From Thermaerobacillus caldiproteolyticus (lineage in GTDB: Bacteria > Bacillota > Bacilli > Bacillales > Anoxybacillaceae), in the NCBI RefSeq assembly GCF_013761245.1, contig NZ_JACDUT010000012.1:23425-87424 (forward strand): a stretch of 64,000 nucleotides of DNA. The letters run 5' to 3'. A program made the position numbers and the translations under genes. Below the pieces are notes generated by a model. The model was given only the letters and a program-made list of their open reading frames with translations, made no database searches and was not told the DNA's origin. Each line of letters opens with the position of its first letter. Within the stretch, counting starts at the first letter, position 1. Positions 56,209 to 64,000 of the stretch are shown here, in pieces.

Positions 56209-57474
56209 CTAGTTTTGATATTTTCTTAACTGTCCGTTAAGCGGATGTGAAGGCAATATATATCCTTTGCATTCGTACATGCCGCTTTGTTCATTGTAAT
56301 GTAAATCGCGCAAAATCGTTTCTGCTTTCAACTGAGCGAGCAGCTTGCCTTCAAAACTTGGAATAAATACATAATAGCAATCCATTAAGTCAATTACTAT
56401 TTTTTCAATAAATTGGCGGAGTTGTTGTAAATCATTTGGATCTAATGCGCTGATCGTTACCGAAGGCGTTTGGGCACCCGGCACAAAATCAGGATGGATC
56501 ATATCACGTTTATTATAAACGGTAACAATCGGAATGGATGACACATCAAGCTCGTCCAATAGCTCATAAACTGTCTTCTCATGATGATAATAATCAGGGT
56601 TCGACGAGTCAACGATATGTAAAATTAAGTCAGCCTCTTTTACTTCTTCGAGCGTCGAGCGAAAGGCAGCAACTAATGTCGTCGGCAAGTCTTGAATAAA
56701 ACCAACGGTATCGGTTAAAAGTGTCGTGTAGCCGCTCGGAAGTGTCAATTTTCGCGTTAGCGGGTCAAGTGTCGCGAACAATAAATTTTCTTCAAATGAA
56801 TCCGCATCTGTCAAACGATTGAATAACGTTGATTTACCCGCATTCGTATAGCCGACGAGAGAAATTTGAAATACATGATTTTTTTTACGGCGCTCACGGT
56901 AACGTTCGCGATGTTCGGCAACCAGTTTCAACTGCGCCTTGATTTCATCAATCCGACGGTAAATATGGCGGCGATCTGTTTCAAGTTTCGTTTCCCCCGG
57001 ACCTCTTGTTCCAATTCCACCACCAAGTCGAGACAGCTCTGTGCCTTGTCCGCTTAGACGCGGCAATAAATATTCCAACTGTGCCAACTCGACTTGCAGC
57101 TTTCCTTCCTTTGATCTAGCACGCTGGGCAAATATATCTAAAATGAGTTGCGTCCGATCGATGATTCGAGCTTCAAGTTGGCGAGAAAGATTGCGGTTTT
57201 GACTTGGCGACAATTCGTCATTAAAAATAACGACATCTGGGGCGAATTGTTCCACAAGTCGGCTGAGCTCTTCCACTTTCCCTTTTCCGATATAAGTAGC
57301 TGGGTGGATCGTCTCGCGCTTTTGTGTAACAACCATAACGACATCGCCATTCGCTGTATGAGCAAGCGATTTCAATTCTTCCATTGAATAGAAAAACCGT
57401 TCATCATCTACATGAGGCAGTTGGCAACCGACTAAAATGACTTTTTCCCGCTCGTTTGTTTGTCTCTCTCTCAA
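56209..57474 (-). CDS. hflX: Ribosome-associated GTPase HflX
   Basis: A 421-aa GTPase that binds the 50S subunit and can rescue stalled or heat-damaged ribosomes. N-terminal nucleotide-binding domain (about 10-190, with the [18 protein letters not shown] linker) precedes the G domain: G1 [10 protein letters not shown]3 D-T-V-G-F, G4 N-K-R-D. The start is taken at TTG 57474, behind AGAAGGTG; the ATG 13 codons upstream has no ribosome site. Confidence 0.93.
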   Translation of the reverse strand: MRERQTNEREKVILVGCQLPHVDDERFFYSMEELKSLAHTANGDVVMVVTQKRETIHPATYIGKGKVEELSRLVEQFAPDVVIFNDELSPSQNRNLSRQLEARIIDRTQLILDIFAQRARSKEGKLQVELAQLEYLLPRLSGQGTELSRLGGGIGTRGPGETKLETDRRHIYRRIDEIKAQLKLVAEHRERYRERRKKNHVFQISLVGYTNAGKSTLFNRLTDADSFEENLLFATLDPLTRKLTLPSGYTTLLTDTVGFIQDLPTTLVAAFRSTLEEVKEADLILHIVDSSNPDYYHHEKTVYELLDELDVSSIPIVTVYNKRDMIHPDFVPGAQTPSVTISALDPNDLQQLRQFIEKIVIDLMDCYYVFIPSFEGKLLAQLKAETILRDLHYNEQSGMYECKGYILPSHPLNGQLRKYQN

Positions 57475-57625
57475 TCCAACACCTTCTTTCTTTTGGACGA
57501 AATGAATCTTCATTAATCATAGCAAATCTCGCACAAAATCGCTATATTTCAAAAATGATGATTGATTTTCAAACGCGTTCCTCATAAAATTTTTACAGTG
57601 AAACGAAGTAGAAAGGGCTACGCGT

Positions 57626-58246
57626 ATGACATGGGAAGTATTAAGCATTATCGGCACCGTTGCTTTTGCGATTAGCGGAGCGATTGTCGCAATGGAAGAG
57701 GAGTATGACCTTCTTGGTGTCTACATTCTTGGTATTGTGACCGCGTTTGGTGGTGGAGCGATTCGCAATTTGCTCATCGGCGTTCCTGTCTCTGCGTTAT
57801 GGGAGCAAGGAATGCTGTTTCATGTGGCGCTGTTTGCTATGACGATCGTCTATTTATTTCCTCATAAAACATTGATACATTGGAAGCGCTGGGGAAATTT
57901 CTTCGATGCGCTCGGGCTTTCAGCCTTTGCCATTCAAGGTGCGCTTTATGCTGTGAAAATGAACCATCCGCTAAGTGCAGTAATCGTTGCCGCGGTATTA
58001 ACGGGAAGCGGTGGCGGCATTATTCGCGATGTGCTTGCAGGACGAAAACCTCTTGTACTTCGTGCAGAAATTTATGCTGTATGGGCAATTGTCGCCGGCT
58101 TAGCAGTCGGTACGGGGCTGGCTGATTCACCTATTCGGCTCTATATGTTGTTCATCGTTGTTGCGGTATTGCGCATTTTATCGTACACGTATAAATGGAA
58201 GCTGCCGAATCGATCGTTACAAAAAGAAACAAGCGAGAACATGTAA
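57626..58246 (+). CDS. TRIC/UPF0126-type membrane channel
   Basis: A 206-aa protein with seven membrane helices in two three-helix repeats plus one. Each repeat has a glycine kink: G-G-G-A-I-R-N (about 48) and G-G-G-I-I-R-D (about 134). Bacterial members of this trimeric intracellular cation channel family conduct potassium and possibly other small solutes; glycine uptake has also been suggested. The start is ATG 57626, followed by M-T-W-E. It has its own terminator. Confidence 0.88.
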   Translation: MTWEVLSIIGTVAFAISGAIVAMEEEYDLLGVYILGIVTAFGGGAIRNLLIGVPVSALWEQGMLFHVALFAMTIVYLFPHKTLIHWKRWGNFFDALGLSAFAIQGALYAVKMNHPLSAVIVAAVLTGSGGGIIRDVLAGRKPLVLRAEIYAVWAIVAGLAVGTGLADSPIRLYMLFIVVAVLRILSYTYKWKLPNRSLQKETSENM

Positions 58247-58260
58247 GTAAAATCATCCAA

Positions 58261-58297
58261 AAACCGGCGCGGAAGAACTTGCGCCGGTTTGTTCATT
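58261..58297 (+). terminator. Terminator after the TRIC gene
   Basis: An exact 10-bp stem (AAACCGGCGC) and 10-base loop, then GTTCATTTT; it separates the convergent TRIC and thiolase genes. Confidence 0.8.
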
Positions 58298-59455
58298 TTA
58301 CTCATTTTGTACACGTTCAATAATCGTTGCTGTCGCCATGCCATGCCCGATACAAATAGTTAATAGACCGTATTTAGCTTGTCTTCGCTCCAGTTCATGA
58401 ATAAGTGACGTCATTAATTTCACGCCTGTTGCCCCTAACGGATGACCTAAGGCGATGGCACCTCCGTTGACATTGACTTTCGAAAGCGGCGCACCGATTT
58501 CCTTTTGCCATGCTAAGACGACAGGAGCAAACGCTTCGTTAATTTCCACAAGGTCAATATCATCAATCGTTAGTCCTGCCTTTTGTAATACTTTTCTCGT
58601 TGCTGGAATAACGCCATCAAGCATGTACGTCGGGTCAGAGCCGACGACCGTTTGCGCGATGATTTTCGCTTTTGGTTTTGCTCCTAATTTCTGTGCTGTT
58701 TGACGCTCCATTAATAATACGGCTGCCGCTCCATCACTCATTTGGCTAGCATTTCCTGCTGTAATTTTTCCATCTTGCTTAAAAACGGGTTTGAGTGAAG
58801 CTAATGCTTCTAACGACGTATCTTTGCGAGGTCCTTCGTCAATTGTCACCGTAATAGCGTTTCCATCTTTATCAATTCCTTGGACAGGCACGATTTCTTC
58901 ATCAAATATTCCTTGTTCTTGAGCACGAATCGCGCGCCGATGGCTTTCATACGCATACTCGTCTAACTGCTCACGCGTCAAACCATACTTTTCGGCGATA
59001 AGCTCTGCGGAAATGCCTTGATGGACAAACTCGTATTTTTCGTGTAACGACAGCGGGATCGTCCGTTCGTTTCCGTCGCTTAATATCGGTACTCTTGTCA
59101 TACTTTCGACACCGGCAGCAATCGTGATATCCATATCTCCTGATCGTATCTCTTGTGAGGCAAAATGGATGGCTTGTTGGCCGGAGCCGCACATCCGGTT
59201 AATTTGTACAGCCGGCACTTCGATCGGAAACCCCGCTTCTAACGCAGCGAGACGTCCGATATTATATCCTTGCTCAGCAATCGGAGTCACGCAACCCATC
59301 ACAATATCTTCCATGAGAGATTTCGCAACTTGTGCTCGCTTTACAACTTCATCCAAAACAACAGCAGCAAGGTGAACGGGATGAACCTCGCGAAACATAC
59401 CGTTTCGTTTCCCGACAGGGGTGCGGACCGCTTCAACAATGACAACTTCTCTCAT
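58298..59455 (-). CDS. Thiolase (acetyl-CoA C-acyltransferase)
   Basis: A 385-aa thiolase. The acyl-accepting C89 (N-R-M-C-G-S-G), H338 (G-H-P-L-G-A-T-G) and C368 (C-I-G-H-G) form the active site. It either cleaves 3-ketoacyl-CoA in beta-oxidation or condenses acetyl-CoA. The adjacent hydroxyacyl-CoA dehydrogenase and broken acyl-CoA ligase point to degradation. Two genes in a likely operon; 18 bases after its partner. Confidence 0.93.
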   Translation of the reverse strand: MREVVIVEAVRTPVGKRNGMFREVHPVHLAAVVLDEVVKRAQVAKSLMEDIVMGCVTPIAEQGYNIGRLAALEAGFPIEVPAVQINRMCGSGQQAIHFASQEIRSGDMDITIAAGVESMTRVPILSDGNERTIPLSLHEKYEFVHQGISAELIAEKYGLTREQLDEYAYESHRRAIRAQEQGIFDEEIVPVQGIDKDGNAITVTIDEGPRKDTSLEALASLKPVFKQDGKITAGNASQMSDGAAAVLLMERQTAQKLGAKPKAKIIAQTVVGSDPTYMLDGVIPATRKVLQKAGLTIDDIDLVEINEAFAPVVLAWQKEIGAPLSKVNVNGGAIALGHPLGATGVKLMTSLIHELERRQAKYGLLTICIGHGMATATIIERVQNE

Positions 59456-59473
59456 ACTCGGCTCTCCCTTTCT

Positions 59474-60325
59474 TTATTCGTTGTAGGTGTAAAATCCTTT
59501 TCCTGTTTTTCTTCCTAAATGTCCGGCTTCGACAAGCTTTCGTAACGTTTGAGGTGGACGGAATCGATCCCCATACGCCTCTGCCATATTTTCACTGACA
59601 AATAGCATCGTATCTAAGCCGACTAAATCAGCCAGCTCAAGCGGTCCCATCGGATAATTCAAACCGAGGCGGACGGCTTTGTCGATATGTTCGGCTGATG
59701 CCACCCCTTCTTCATACATGCGAATGCATTCAATCATATGTGCGGCAATCGCCCGGGTCGTGACAAACCCTTGCATATCTTTGACGATGACTGTTTCCTT
59801 GCCGATTTCTTCGGACAACTGTTGAATCACTGCAATCGTTTCTTCCGATGTCGTCATCCCTTTTACAATCTCAATTAATTTCATCACTGGAGCGGGGTTA
59901 AACCAATGCATGCCGATAACTTTGTCTGGGCGTGTCGTCGCAGCGGCAATAGCGGTTATGCTTAGTTCCGATGTATTTGTTGCTAAAATCGCCCCGCGTT
60001 TCGCATAGCGGTCCAGTTCTTGAAATACTTGCTTCTTTAACGATAAATCTTCCGGCACTGCTTCAATAACGACATCGGCATTTTTCACCGTTTCTTGCAA
60101 ATCTGTGCTTGTTTGAATACATTCAATCGCTTGTTTCGCTTCTTGTTCCGATAATCTCCCTGCTTTAACAAAACGAGCGAGGCTTTTTTGAATCGCGGCT
60201 CTTCCCTTTTCAAGGGCCTCTTCAGAAATGTCATATAAATAGACGGTTTTATTTCCCATTGCTACAGATTGAGCAATGCCGCTTCCCATCAATCCTGCGC
60301 CAATGACAGCAACTATTTGTACCAT
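59474..60325 (-). CDS. 3-hydroxyacyl-CoA dehydrogenase
   Basis: A 283-aa NAD-dependent enzyme with the Rossmann motif G-A-G-L-M-G-S-G (residues 8-15), A-T-N-T-S-E-L-S-I-T, G-M-H-W-F-N-P-A-P-V-M and D-M-Q-G-F-V-T-T-R. It matches short-chain 3-hydroxybutyryl-CoA dehydrogenases (MmgB-like). The third ATG of an M-M-M start (60325) is best placed behind AGGAGG. It operates in series with the thiolase. Confidence 0.92.
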   Translation of the reverse strand: MVQIVAVIGAGLMGSGIAQSVAMGNKTVYLYDISEEALEKGRAAIQKSLARFVKAGRLSEQEAKQAIECIQTSTDLQETVKNADVVIEAVPEDLSLKKQVFQELDRYAKRGAILATNTSELSITAIAAATTRPDKVIGMHWFNPAPVMKLIEIVKGMTTSEETIAVIQQLSEEIGKETVIVKDMQGFVTTRAIAAHMIECIRMYEEGVASAEHIDKAVRLGLNYPMGPLELADLVGLDTMLFVSENMAEAYGDRFRPPQTLRKLVEAGHLGRKTGKGFYTYNE

Positions 60326-60359
60326 CATCATTCCTCCTATTGATCACGCATTATTGAAC

Positions 60360-61403
60360 ATTAGAAAAATATTCACGCAATGGCTCGCGTAGTTTTAATT
60401 CCAAAAATTTTCTGACAATCGTTTTTGGAATTTCGTCCATAAATACAACGTCATCAGACTGCCACCATTTTGCAAATTACGGTCATAAAAAGTCATAGAG
60501 CTCCCTTTTTGCCACCGTCTTTCCTTCTTCGATGACGGCACAAGCGATTGAGCGCTCTCGCCACTCAAGATGCGGCACAGCGATGACCATCGCTTCCTGT
60601 GCCATTAAGTTATTTTCTAAATCAACAGAGGAAATCCATTTCCCACCGTTTTCGATGATATCTTTTATGCGATCGACAATTTTTACAAATCCTTCTTCAT
60701 CGAATGTAACCACATCTCCTGTGCGCCTGTGTGTAGCAAGCCGTCACGAAAGGCTTCTTTGCTGCGCTCGTCATCATAATATTCAGAACAATCCATGGAC
60801 TACGCAAACATAATTCTCCCATTCCGTTCCATCCCATTGCACGTCACCATCTTTCCCAATCACTTTCATCGCAACACCTGGGACAAGAAATCCTTGTTTC
60901 GTCCAAACCTCTAATTTTTATTCGTCATTGGATAGCATTTTAAACAGGAAAGAATGACAAGAGGATTCATTCCTTTATCCCGCAGGCGTGTACAAACGGT
61001 ATTTTTCTTCAACCTCGCGAATCATTCTTTTGGTGCAGCTGAACCACCGCATAAAATACGTTTCAACCAGCTTAAATCATAGTTTCCTTTTTCCAACTCA
61101 ACTTAACAATCCAAGCCACATCGTCAGCACTCCCGCTGTAATTGTCACTTTTCCATTTCGATTAATTCCGCAAGCAGTTTTGGTGTAAATGCTGGTTCAG
61201 GCATCACTAATGTCGTGCCAAACCATGTGGCAGCAAACGGAAGCCCCCTTGCGTTTGCATGAAACATCAGCGCAACCGGAATAGCGACATCTTTGCAAAT
61301 AGTGCCGCACTATCCGTTAATCCATGATCCATGCTATGTAACGCAATGCCGCGATGGGAATACATAACTCCCCTTTTTGGATTTCCAAAAATAATAGAAC
61401 ATG
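60360..61403 (-). pseudogene. Decayed acyl-CoA ligase (AMP-binding family)
   Basis: Minus-strand frames give an AMP-ligase in order with many shifts and stops: G-N-P-K-R-G-V-M-Y-S-H-R-G near 61350-61400, P-M-F-H-A-N-A-R-G-L-P near 61260, L-K-R-I-L-C-G-G-S-A near 61050, L-V-P-G-V-A-M-K-V-I-G near 60890 and then a 76-aa open piece at 60483-60713 with D-R-I-K-D-I-I-E-N-G-G. The last fragment, D-E-I-P-K-T-I-V near 60430, ends at 60360. The N-terminal half is missing. It lies just upstream of two beta-oxidation genes and was probably their first gene. Confidence 0.85.
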
Positions 61404-61703
61404 TGAAAGGAGAAGGCAGAACGATATTTTTCCGCCTTCTTAATTCTATTCTGTAAGCGCTTTTATAATTCCTGCTTACATAGCACCTCACACGCCACTC
61501 CGTACTCGTTTTCTTGTTCAACTTCCATGGAAGAATGAATTCACTTCCATCATCTGTGATGAAGCTCACTTCATGATTGGCTAACGGAGCAGTATAATTC
61601 AATAACAAATAATCAGCATTCGCGGAAAATGATAAGAGTCCAATCAAACTGATAAAAAGTCCCGTATTATAAACTGTAGGCTAATAAATGGAGGTGTCAT
61701 TAA
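61404..61703. other. Unresolved stretch upstream of the YjcZ-like gene
   Basis: A minus-strand open frame (61267-61647) spans the AMP-ligase relic but its upstream half, with D-D-G-S-E-F-I-L-P-W, does not match the expected ligase sequence. It may be rearranged DNA. A near-cre sequence (TGTAAGCGCTTTTA) lies around 61452-61465. Confidence 0.35.
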
Positions 61704-61856
61704 ATGAGTGGTGGAGGATATGCAGGTGGTGGCCTTGCATTTATCGTCGTTCTGTTCATCTTATTAATCATTGTTGGTTGTGGCTGCTTTGGCGGTTTCC
61801 GGGGAGGATATGGCTTCGGCGGTGGTTATGGACCAGGATCTGGATTCTGGTACTAA
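61704..61856 (+). CDS. YjcZ-family sporulation peptide
   Basis: A 50-aa glycine-rich peptide with a single hydrophobic segment (F-I-V-V-L-F-I-L-L-I-I-V-G) followed by C-G-C-F-G-G-F and Gly/Tyr repeats, as in the YjcZ/SscA family of small spore-related membrane proteins. GGAGGTG precedes the ATG. It is probably made in the mother cell or forespore. It survives intact inside a decayed region. Confidence 0.82.
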   Translation: MSGGGYAGGGLAFIVVLFILLIIVGCGCFGGFRGGYGFGGGYGPGSGFWY

Positions 61857-61892
61857 ACTACCCCTTCTTATGAGACTGTCAAGCTTGTAGCC

Positions 61893-61949
61893 AATTAAAA
61901 GAGGCAGGGTGTACAAAACCTTGTCAAGTAGACAATGAAAAAAGAGTAT
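61893..61949 (-). mobile_element. 3' end of a decayed IS3-like element
   Basis: After the orfB stop, the minus strand reads TGTCTACTTGACAAGG and then GTACACCCTGCC, compatible with the end of an IS3/IS150-type element. The exact border is unclear. Confidence 0.45.
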
Positions 61950-62840
61950 TTAAGCTGCGGTCTTTTCTCTATATTCTATCAGGGAAAGGCCGTTCAGTTT
62001 TTCTTGAAAACGACTGTGACTGTAAAAATGAAGATACTTAGCCTGATAAGCCTGTTCGATCGTTTTTGGGCGCACTCAACACAACTTCTCTGTCTTTCAA
62101 TGTAAGAAGAAACATTCAATACATACATAAGCAATTTCCCCTTCGAGAATGACTTCCTTGAATCTTGAGTTCTTTGAGCTGGTTCTCATATGATTTTATT
62201 GTGTATAGAACCCTTGGCCTGAATAAAGAAGAACATTCTTGTCAAACGGCTTCCTATCCAATTGTTTCATTGTATTCCATGCCCATTCAAGATCATTTCT
62301 TTCAGATAACTCCCACGCAACAATCTCATTTTGTTATATATCTAAAACGTTATATATCTAAAACCGCAGACAAGTAAGAGTATCTCCTACACGCACATAA
62401 GTAATATCCGTTACGAGCTTCTGGAACAGATTCTTGGCACAGAACTCGCGGTTTAGGACATGAGGAAATTCCACAGATCCTCTTCATCCGTAGAAAGGTC
62501 GTTTCTTGCAAATCATCGATTTTATACCTAGCTCTCTCATAAAGGTCGCACACGCTTATGATTTACCATAATCTCTTCTCTGGATAATGCCCTTGTCATT
62601 CAGTTATATCCAACGTACGGATGTAACTGATGAACAGACCATATATATTCTTTCGGCAAAAAATCTTCTTGATCTTTTGGTCTATTTTTTGCGTCACTTG
62701 TCATATCCGGCTTTTGAAACCTCGCCAATTTTGAGTAACCATGCAAGTGAGTGCCTTTTTCGCAGTTCATCAAAAATAAGAAACCTTTCCGCTGTTCTTC
62801 GTCTTGATATCGTTCCATGCCTTTCACCTGATTTTTCATT
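61950..62840 (-). pseudogene. Decayed IS3-family transposase orfB
   Basis: Minus-strand fragments read in order: K-I-G-E-V-S-K-A-G-Y near 62735, K-E-Y-I-W-S-V-H-Q-L-H-P-Y-V-G-Y near 62620, V-N-H-K-R-V-R near 62550 and P-R-V-L-C-Q with Y-L-S-A-V-L-D-I near 62370. Then come A-W-E-L-S-E-R-N-D-L-E-W, K-T-I-E-Q-A-Y-Q and H-S-R-F-Q-E-K-L-N-G-L-S-L-I-E-Y-R-E-K-T-A-A before the stop at 61950. This is an IS150-type integrase core with a D-D-E pattern partly lost. At least five shifts or stops occur. No matching orfA is readable. Confidence 0.85.
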
Positions 62841-62879
62841 TAGAACATACTTTACTTAGAGAAATATTTGTCATTTAGC

Positions 62880-63150
62880 TTCAATTCTTTCCTTCAATGC
62901 TTTGCTTTGTTCTTCAATTCCTTTGCGGATTGCTCACTATCCATTGCATCTTTATTGTTACTTTCGTCACAAAATTGATAACATCACGTTCTTTTGCCTC
63001 TCGAACCTTCTCAAGAGCCTTCAATGTCTTCTTCTCGTCTTAGTGATTTTAACCCTTTCAGCATATCTGATACATCAACATCCGCTTTTACTTTTAGTCC
63101 ACCTAATTTGCTTGACTCTCTCACTTCTGCCAGATCGCAACACCCCTTTA
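62880..63150 (-). pseudogene. Possible phage-gene fragment
   Basis: From about 63143 on the minus strand a frame reads L-A-E-V-R-E-S-S-K-L, then V-K-A-D-V-D-V-S-D-M-L-K-G-L-K-S-L-R-R-E before a shift and T-L-K-A-L-E-K-V-R-E-A-K-E after it. AAAGGGGTG lies upstream but the ATG is absent. The K-A-D-V-D-V-S-x-x-L-K-G-L-K pattern reminds me of small phage structural or tail-region proteins. Weak. Confidence 0.4.
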
Positions 63151-63200
63151 ACATTTTTTAATGACTTTGTTAAATTTCATTGTTGATTCTTGACTAAAAA

Positions 63201-63230
63201 GAAAAAGACCACTGTATGGTGGTCTTGGGC
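63201..63230 (-). terminator. Terminator after the GNAT gene
   Basis: An exact 8-bp stem (AAGACCAC) with a 6-base loop; on the minus strand TTTTTCTTTTT follows. Confidence 0.8.
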
Positions 63231-63276
63231 TGTTCTTATTCCATTAAAGCTCTCGTTCCAGAAGAAAAATTACTCA

Positions 63277-63743
63277 TTACAATACTTTCTCCATATCCAG
63301 CATTGGGGAAAATCCAATACTTTCATAGATTCTCCTTCCCTGTGAACTGGCCCATAGTCGAGCTCTTTTTGCCCCTCTCTCTTTTAGCCAAGAACAGACT
63401 TCTTCCACCAATTGAGAAGCCAAGCTTTTTTTCGGTGATTGTTTATTGTATAAACACAAATTACCCAACCAAAAAGAGTTTGCTCTTCACTTAGAGGAGT
63501 GGCATATTCCATTCTAATAAGTCCCCCTGCACACGCCACAATATTTCCATTCTCATCAACCGCAACCCTAAACCCCAGATTATTCTCTTCACTCTCCTTA
63601 ATAAATAAGTTTCTAACTTCGTGAACACGTTCAATGTTTGGTATAGGTATACCATCCTTTTCTCCCATCTCACATGCCATTTTAAACCAATATTCTGCAA
63701 GCAACGGAAGCTCGCTTTTTGTTGCCCATCTTGTTATATACAT
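63277..63743 (-). pseudogene. Frameshifted GNAT acetyltransferase
   Basis: The frame from ATG 63743 gives M-Y-I-T-R-W-A-T and then a normal GNAT N-terminal half with F-R-V-A-V-D-E-N-G-N-I-V-A-C-A-G-G. Near 63430-63460 it shifts frame: Y-T-I-N-N-H-R-K-K in one frame joins L-A-S-Q-L-V-E-E-V-C-S-W-L-K-E-R-G-A-K and S-Q-G-R-R-I-Y-E-S-I-G-F-S-P in the other. One indel explains the break. The acetyl-CoA loop is where the shift lies, so activity is probably lost. Confidence 0.8.
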
Positions 63744-63755
63744 CACATATTCCAC

Positions 63756-63915
63756 CTGTATATTCTTAATTTCACTTAGATATTGATATTCAATATTGTT
63801 TCTTTTAATCCTCCTTCTTCAACCAGACTGATCCATTAGTTAAAGCAGAAAATAACCCTCATTTCTTTAATAGATCATTTAAAATAAAAAAACGCCACCC
63901 CGATTGTGATATGAT
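63756..63915. other. Short AT-rich gap before IS end
   Basis: Nothing recognisable apart from a possible -10 (TATGAT) near 63909. Confidence 0.35.
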
Positions 63916-64000
63916 CCCCTTATAGTAGACAGAAAAAAGAAAGCCAATTAATCTGTCTACTATGGAGGGGATTTTTCTATGGGGAAAATACGAAAAACCT
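63916..64000 (+). mobile_element. Left end of an IS3-like insertion sequence
   Basis: CCCCTTATAGTAGACAG (63916-63932) pairs with CTGTCTACTATGGAGGGG (63953-63970), leaving the transposase ribosome site GGAGGGG inside the stem. The first transposase codons follow at 63979. The rest of the element lies outside the window. Confidence 0.6.
63979..64000 (+). CDS. IS3-family transposase orfA, 5' end only
   Basis: Only seven codons are visible (M-G-K-I-R-K-T). From memory, this opening is common in IS3-family OrfA proteins of Geobacillus and Anoxybacillus. GGAGGGG lies about 9 bases upstream. Family call is tentative because so little is in view. Confidence 0.5.

Overview
The window looks like chromosomal DNA of a thermophilic or facultative spore-forming Bacillaceae, closest in feel to the Anoxybacillus/Geobacillus/Parageobacillus group. 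Gene blocks match the Bacillus subtilis order: hflX-ynbB-glnR-glnA; lexA / yneA-yneB-ynzC; tkt; sirA-yneF; ccdA-yneI-ccdC / yneK; cotM-sspP-sspO-citB; cspD-ypzA-ypeQ-ypeP-ypdP-ypdQ-sspL. Spore genes are plentiful, and starts use Bacillus-type GGAGG sites with several TTG and GTG codons. Genus is an inference from gene content and codon style; I cannot search a database.

Layout. 1-7.4 kb is an accessory island. It holds the end of a DUF2157 membrane protein, a DUF4362 lipoprotein, and a type VII secretion (T7SS) LXG cassette: two small WXG-like helpers, a 539-aa LXG protein with a glycine-zipper C-terminus, then a two-gene module (multi-pass membrane protein plus soluble protein) present twice in tandem. 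The second soluble gene is broken by three frameshifts. 7.4-9.95 kb has a decayed YraQ-like permease, a cysteine-rich MarR regulator and an AbrB-family transporter. 10.0-11.0 kb is a two-gene unit (unknown 109-aa protein plus VOC-fold protein) behind a SAM-I riboswitch. 11-16.8 kb is a complete oligopeptide ABC importer operon. 17.3-19.9 kb is a PAS-GAF-PAS-GGDEF-EAL protein. 19.9-22.4 kb is glpFK with a CcpA site and an attenuator-like leader.

22.4-28.8 kb holds a short Spo0M-like gene with its own cre site and leader hairpin, then cspD, ypzA, ypeQ, ypeP, a ypdP pseudogene, ypdQ, an EamA transporter, a decayed divergent-PAP2 gene and sspL. 28.8-33.3 kb is citB, sspO, sspP and cotM. 33.4-40.3 kb is a PTS beta-glucoside/chitobiose operon (IIB, IIC, ChbG deacetylase, IIA, GH4 enzyme) with a near-consensus sigma-54 promoter, a perfect cre and its LevR-type activator. 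40.5-57.5 kb is mostly conserved core: a LysM cell-wall hydrolase, ccd genes, a Spo0E-like phosphatase, a BmrCD-like exporter, yneF, sirA, tkt, the SOS cluster, glnRA, ynbB and hflX. 57.6-60.3 kb has a TRIC-type channel and two beta-oxidation genes.

The last 4 kb (60.3-64 kb) is a decay zone. It contains an acyl-CoA ligase pseudogene, a YjcZ-type spore peptide, a ruined IS3-family orfB, a phage-like fragment, a frameshifted GNAT gene and the left end of another IS3-like element running off the window.

Regulation readable from the sequence includes LexA boxes, overlapping GlnR boxes on the glnRA promoter, three CcpA cre sites, a SAM riboswitch, a sigma-54 promoter and many intrinsic terminators. 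A dispersed intergenic repeat follows ypzA, sspO and lexA. No tRNA, rRNA or CRISPR array was seen. The best candidate for an undescribed system is the LXG cassette with its duplicated membrane/soluble partner module.
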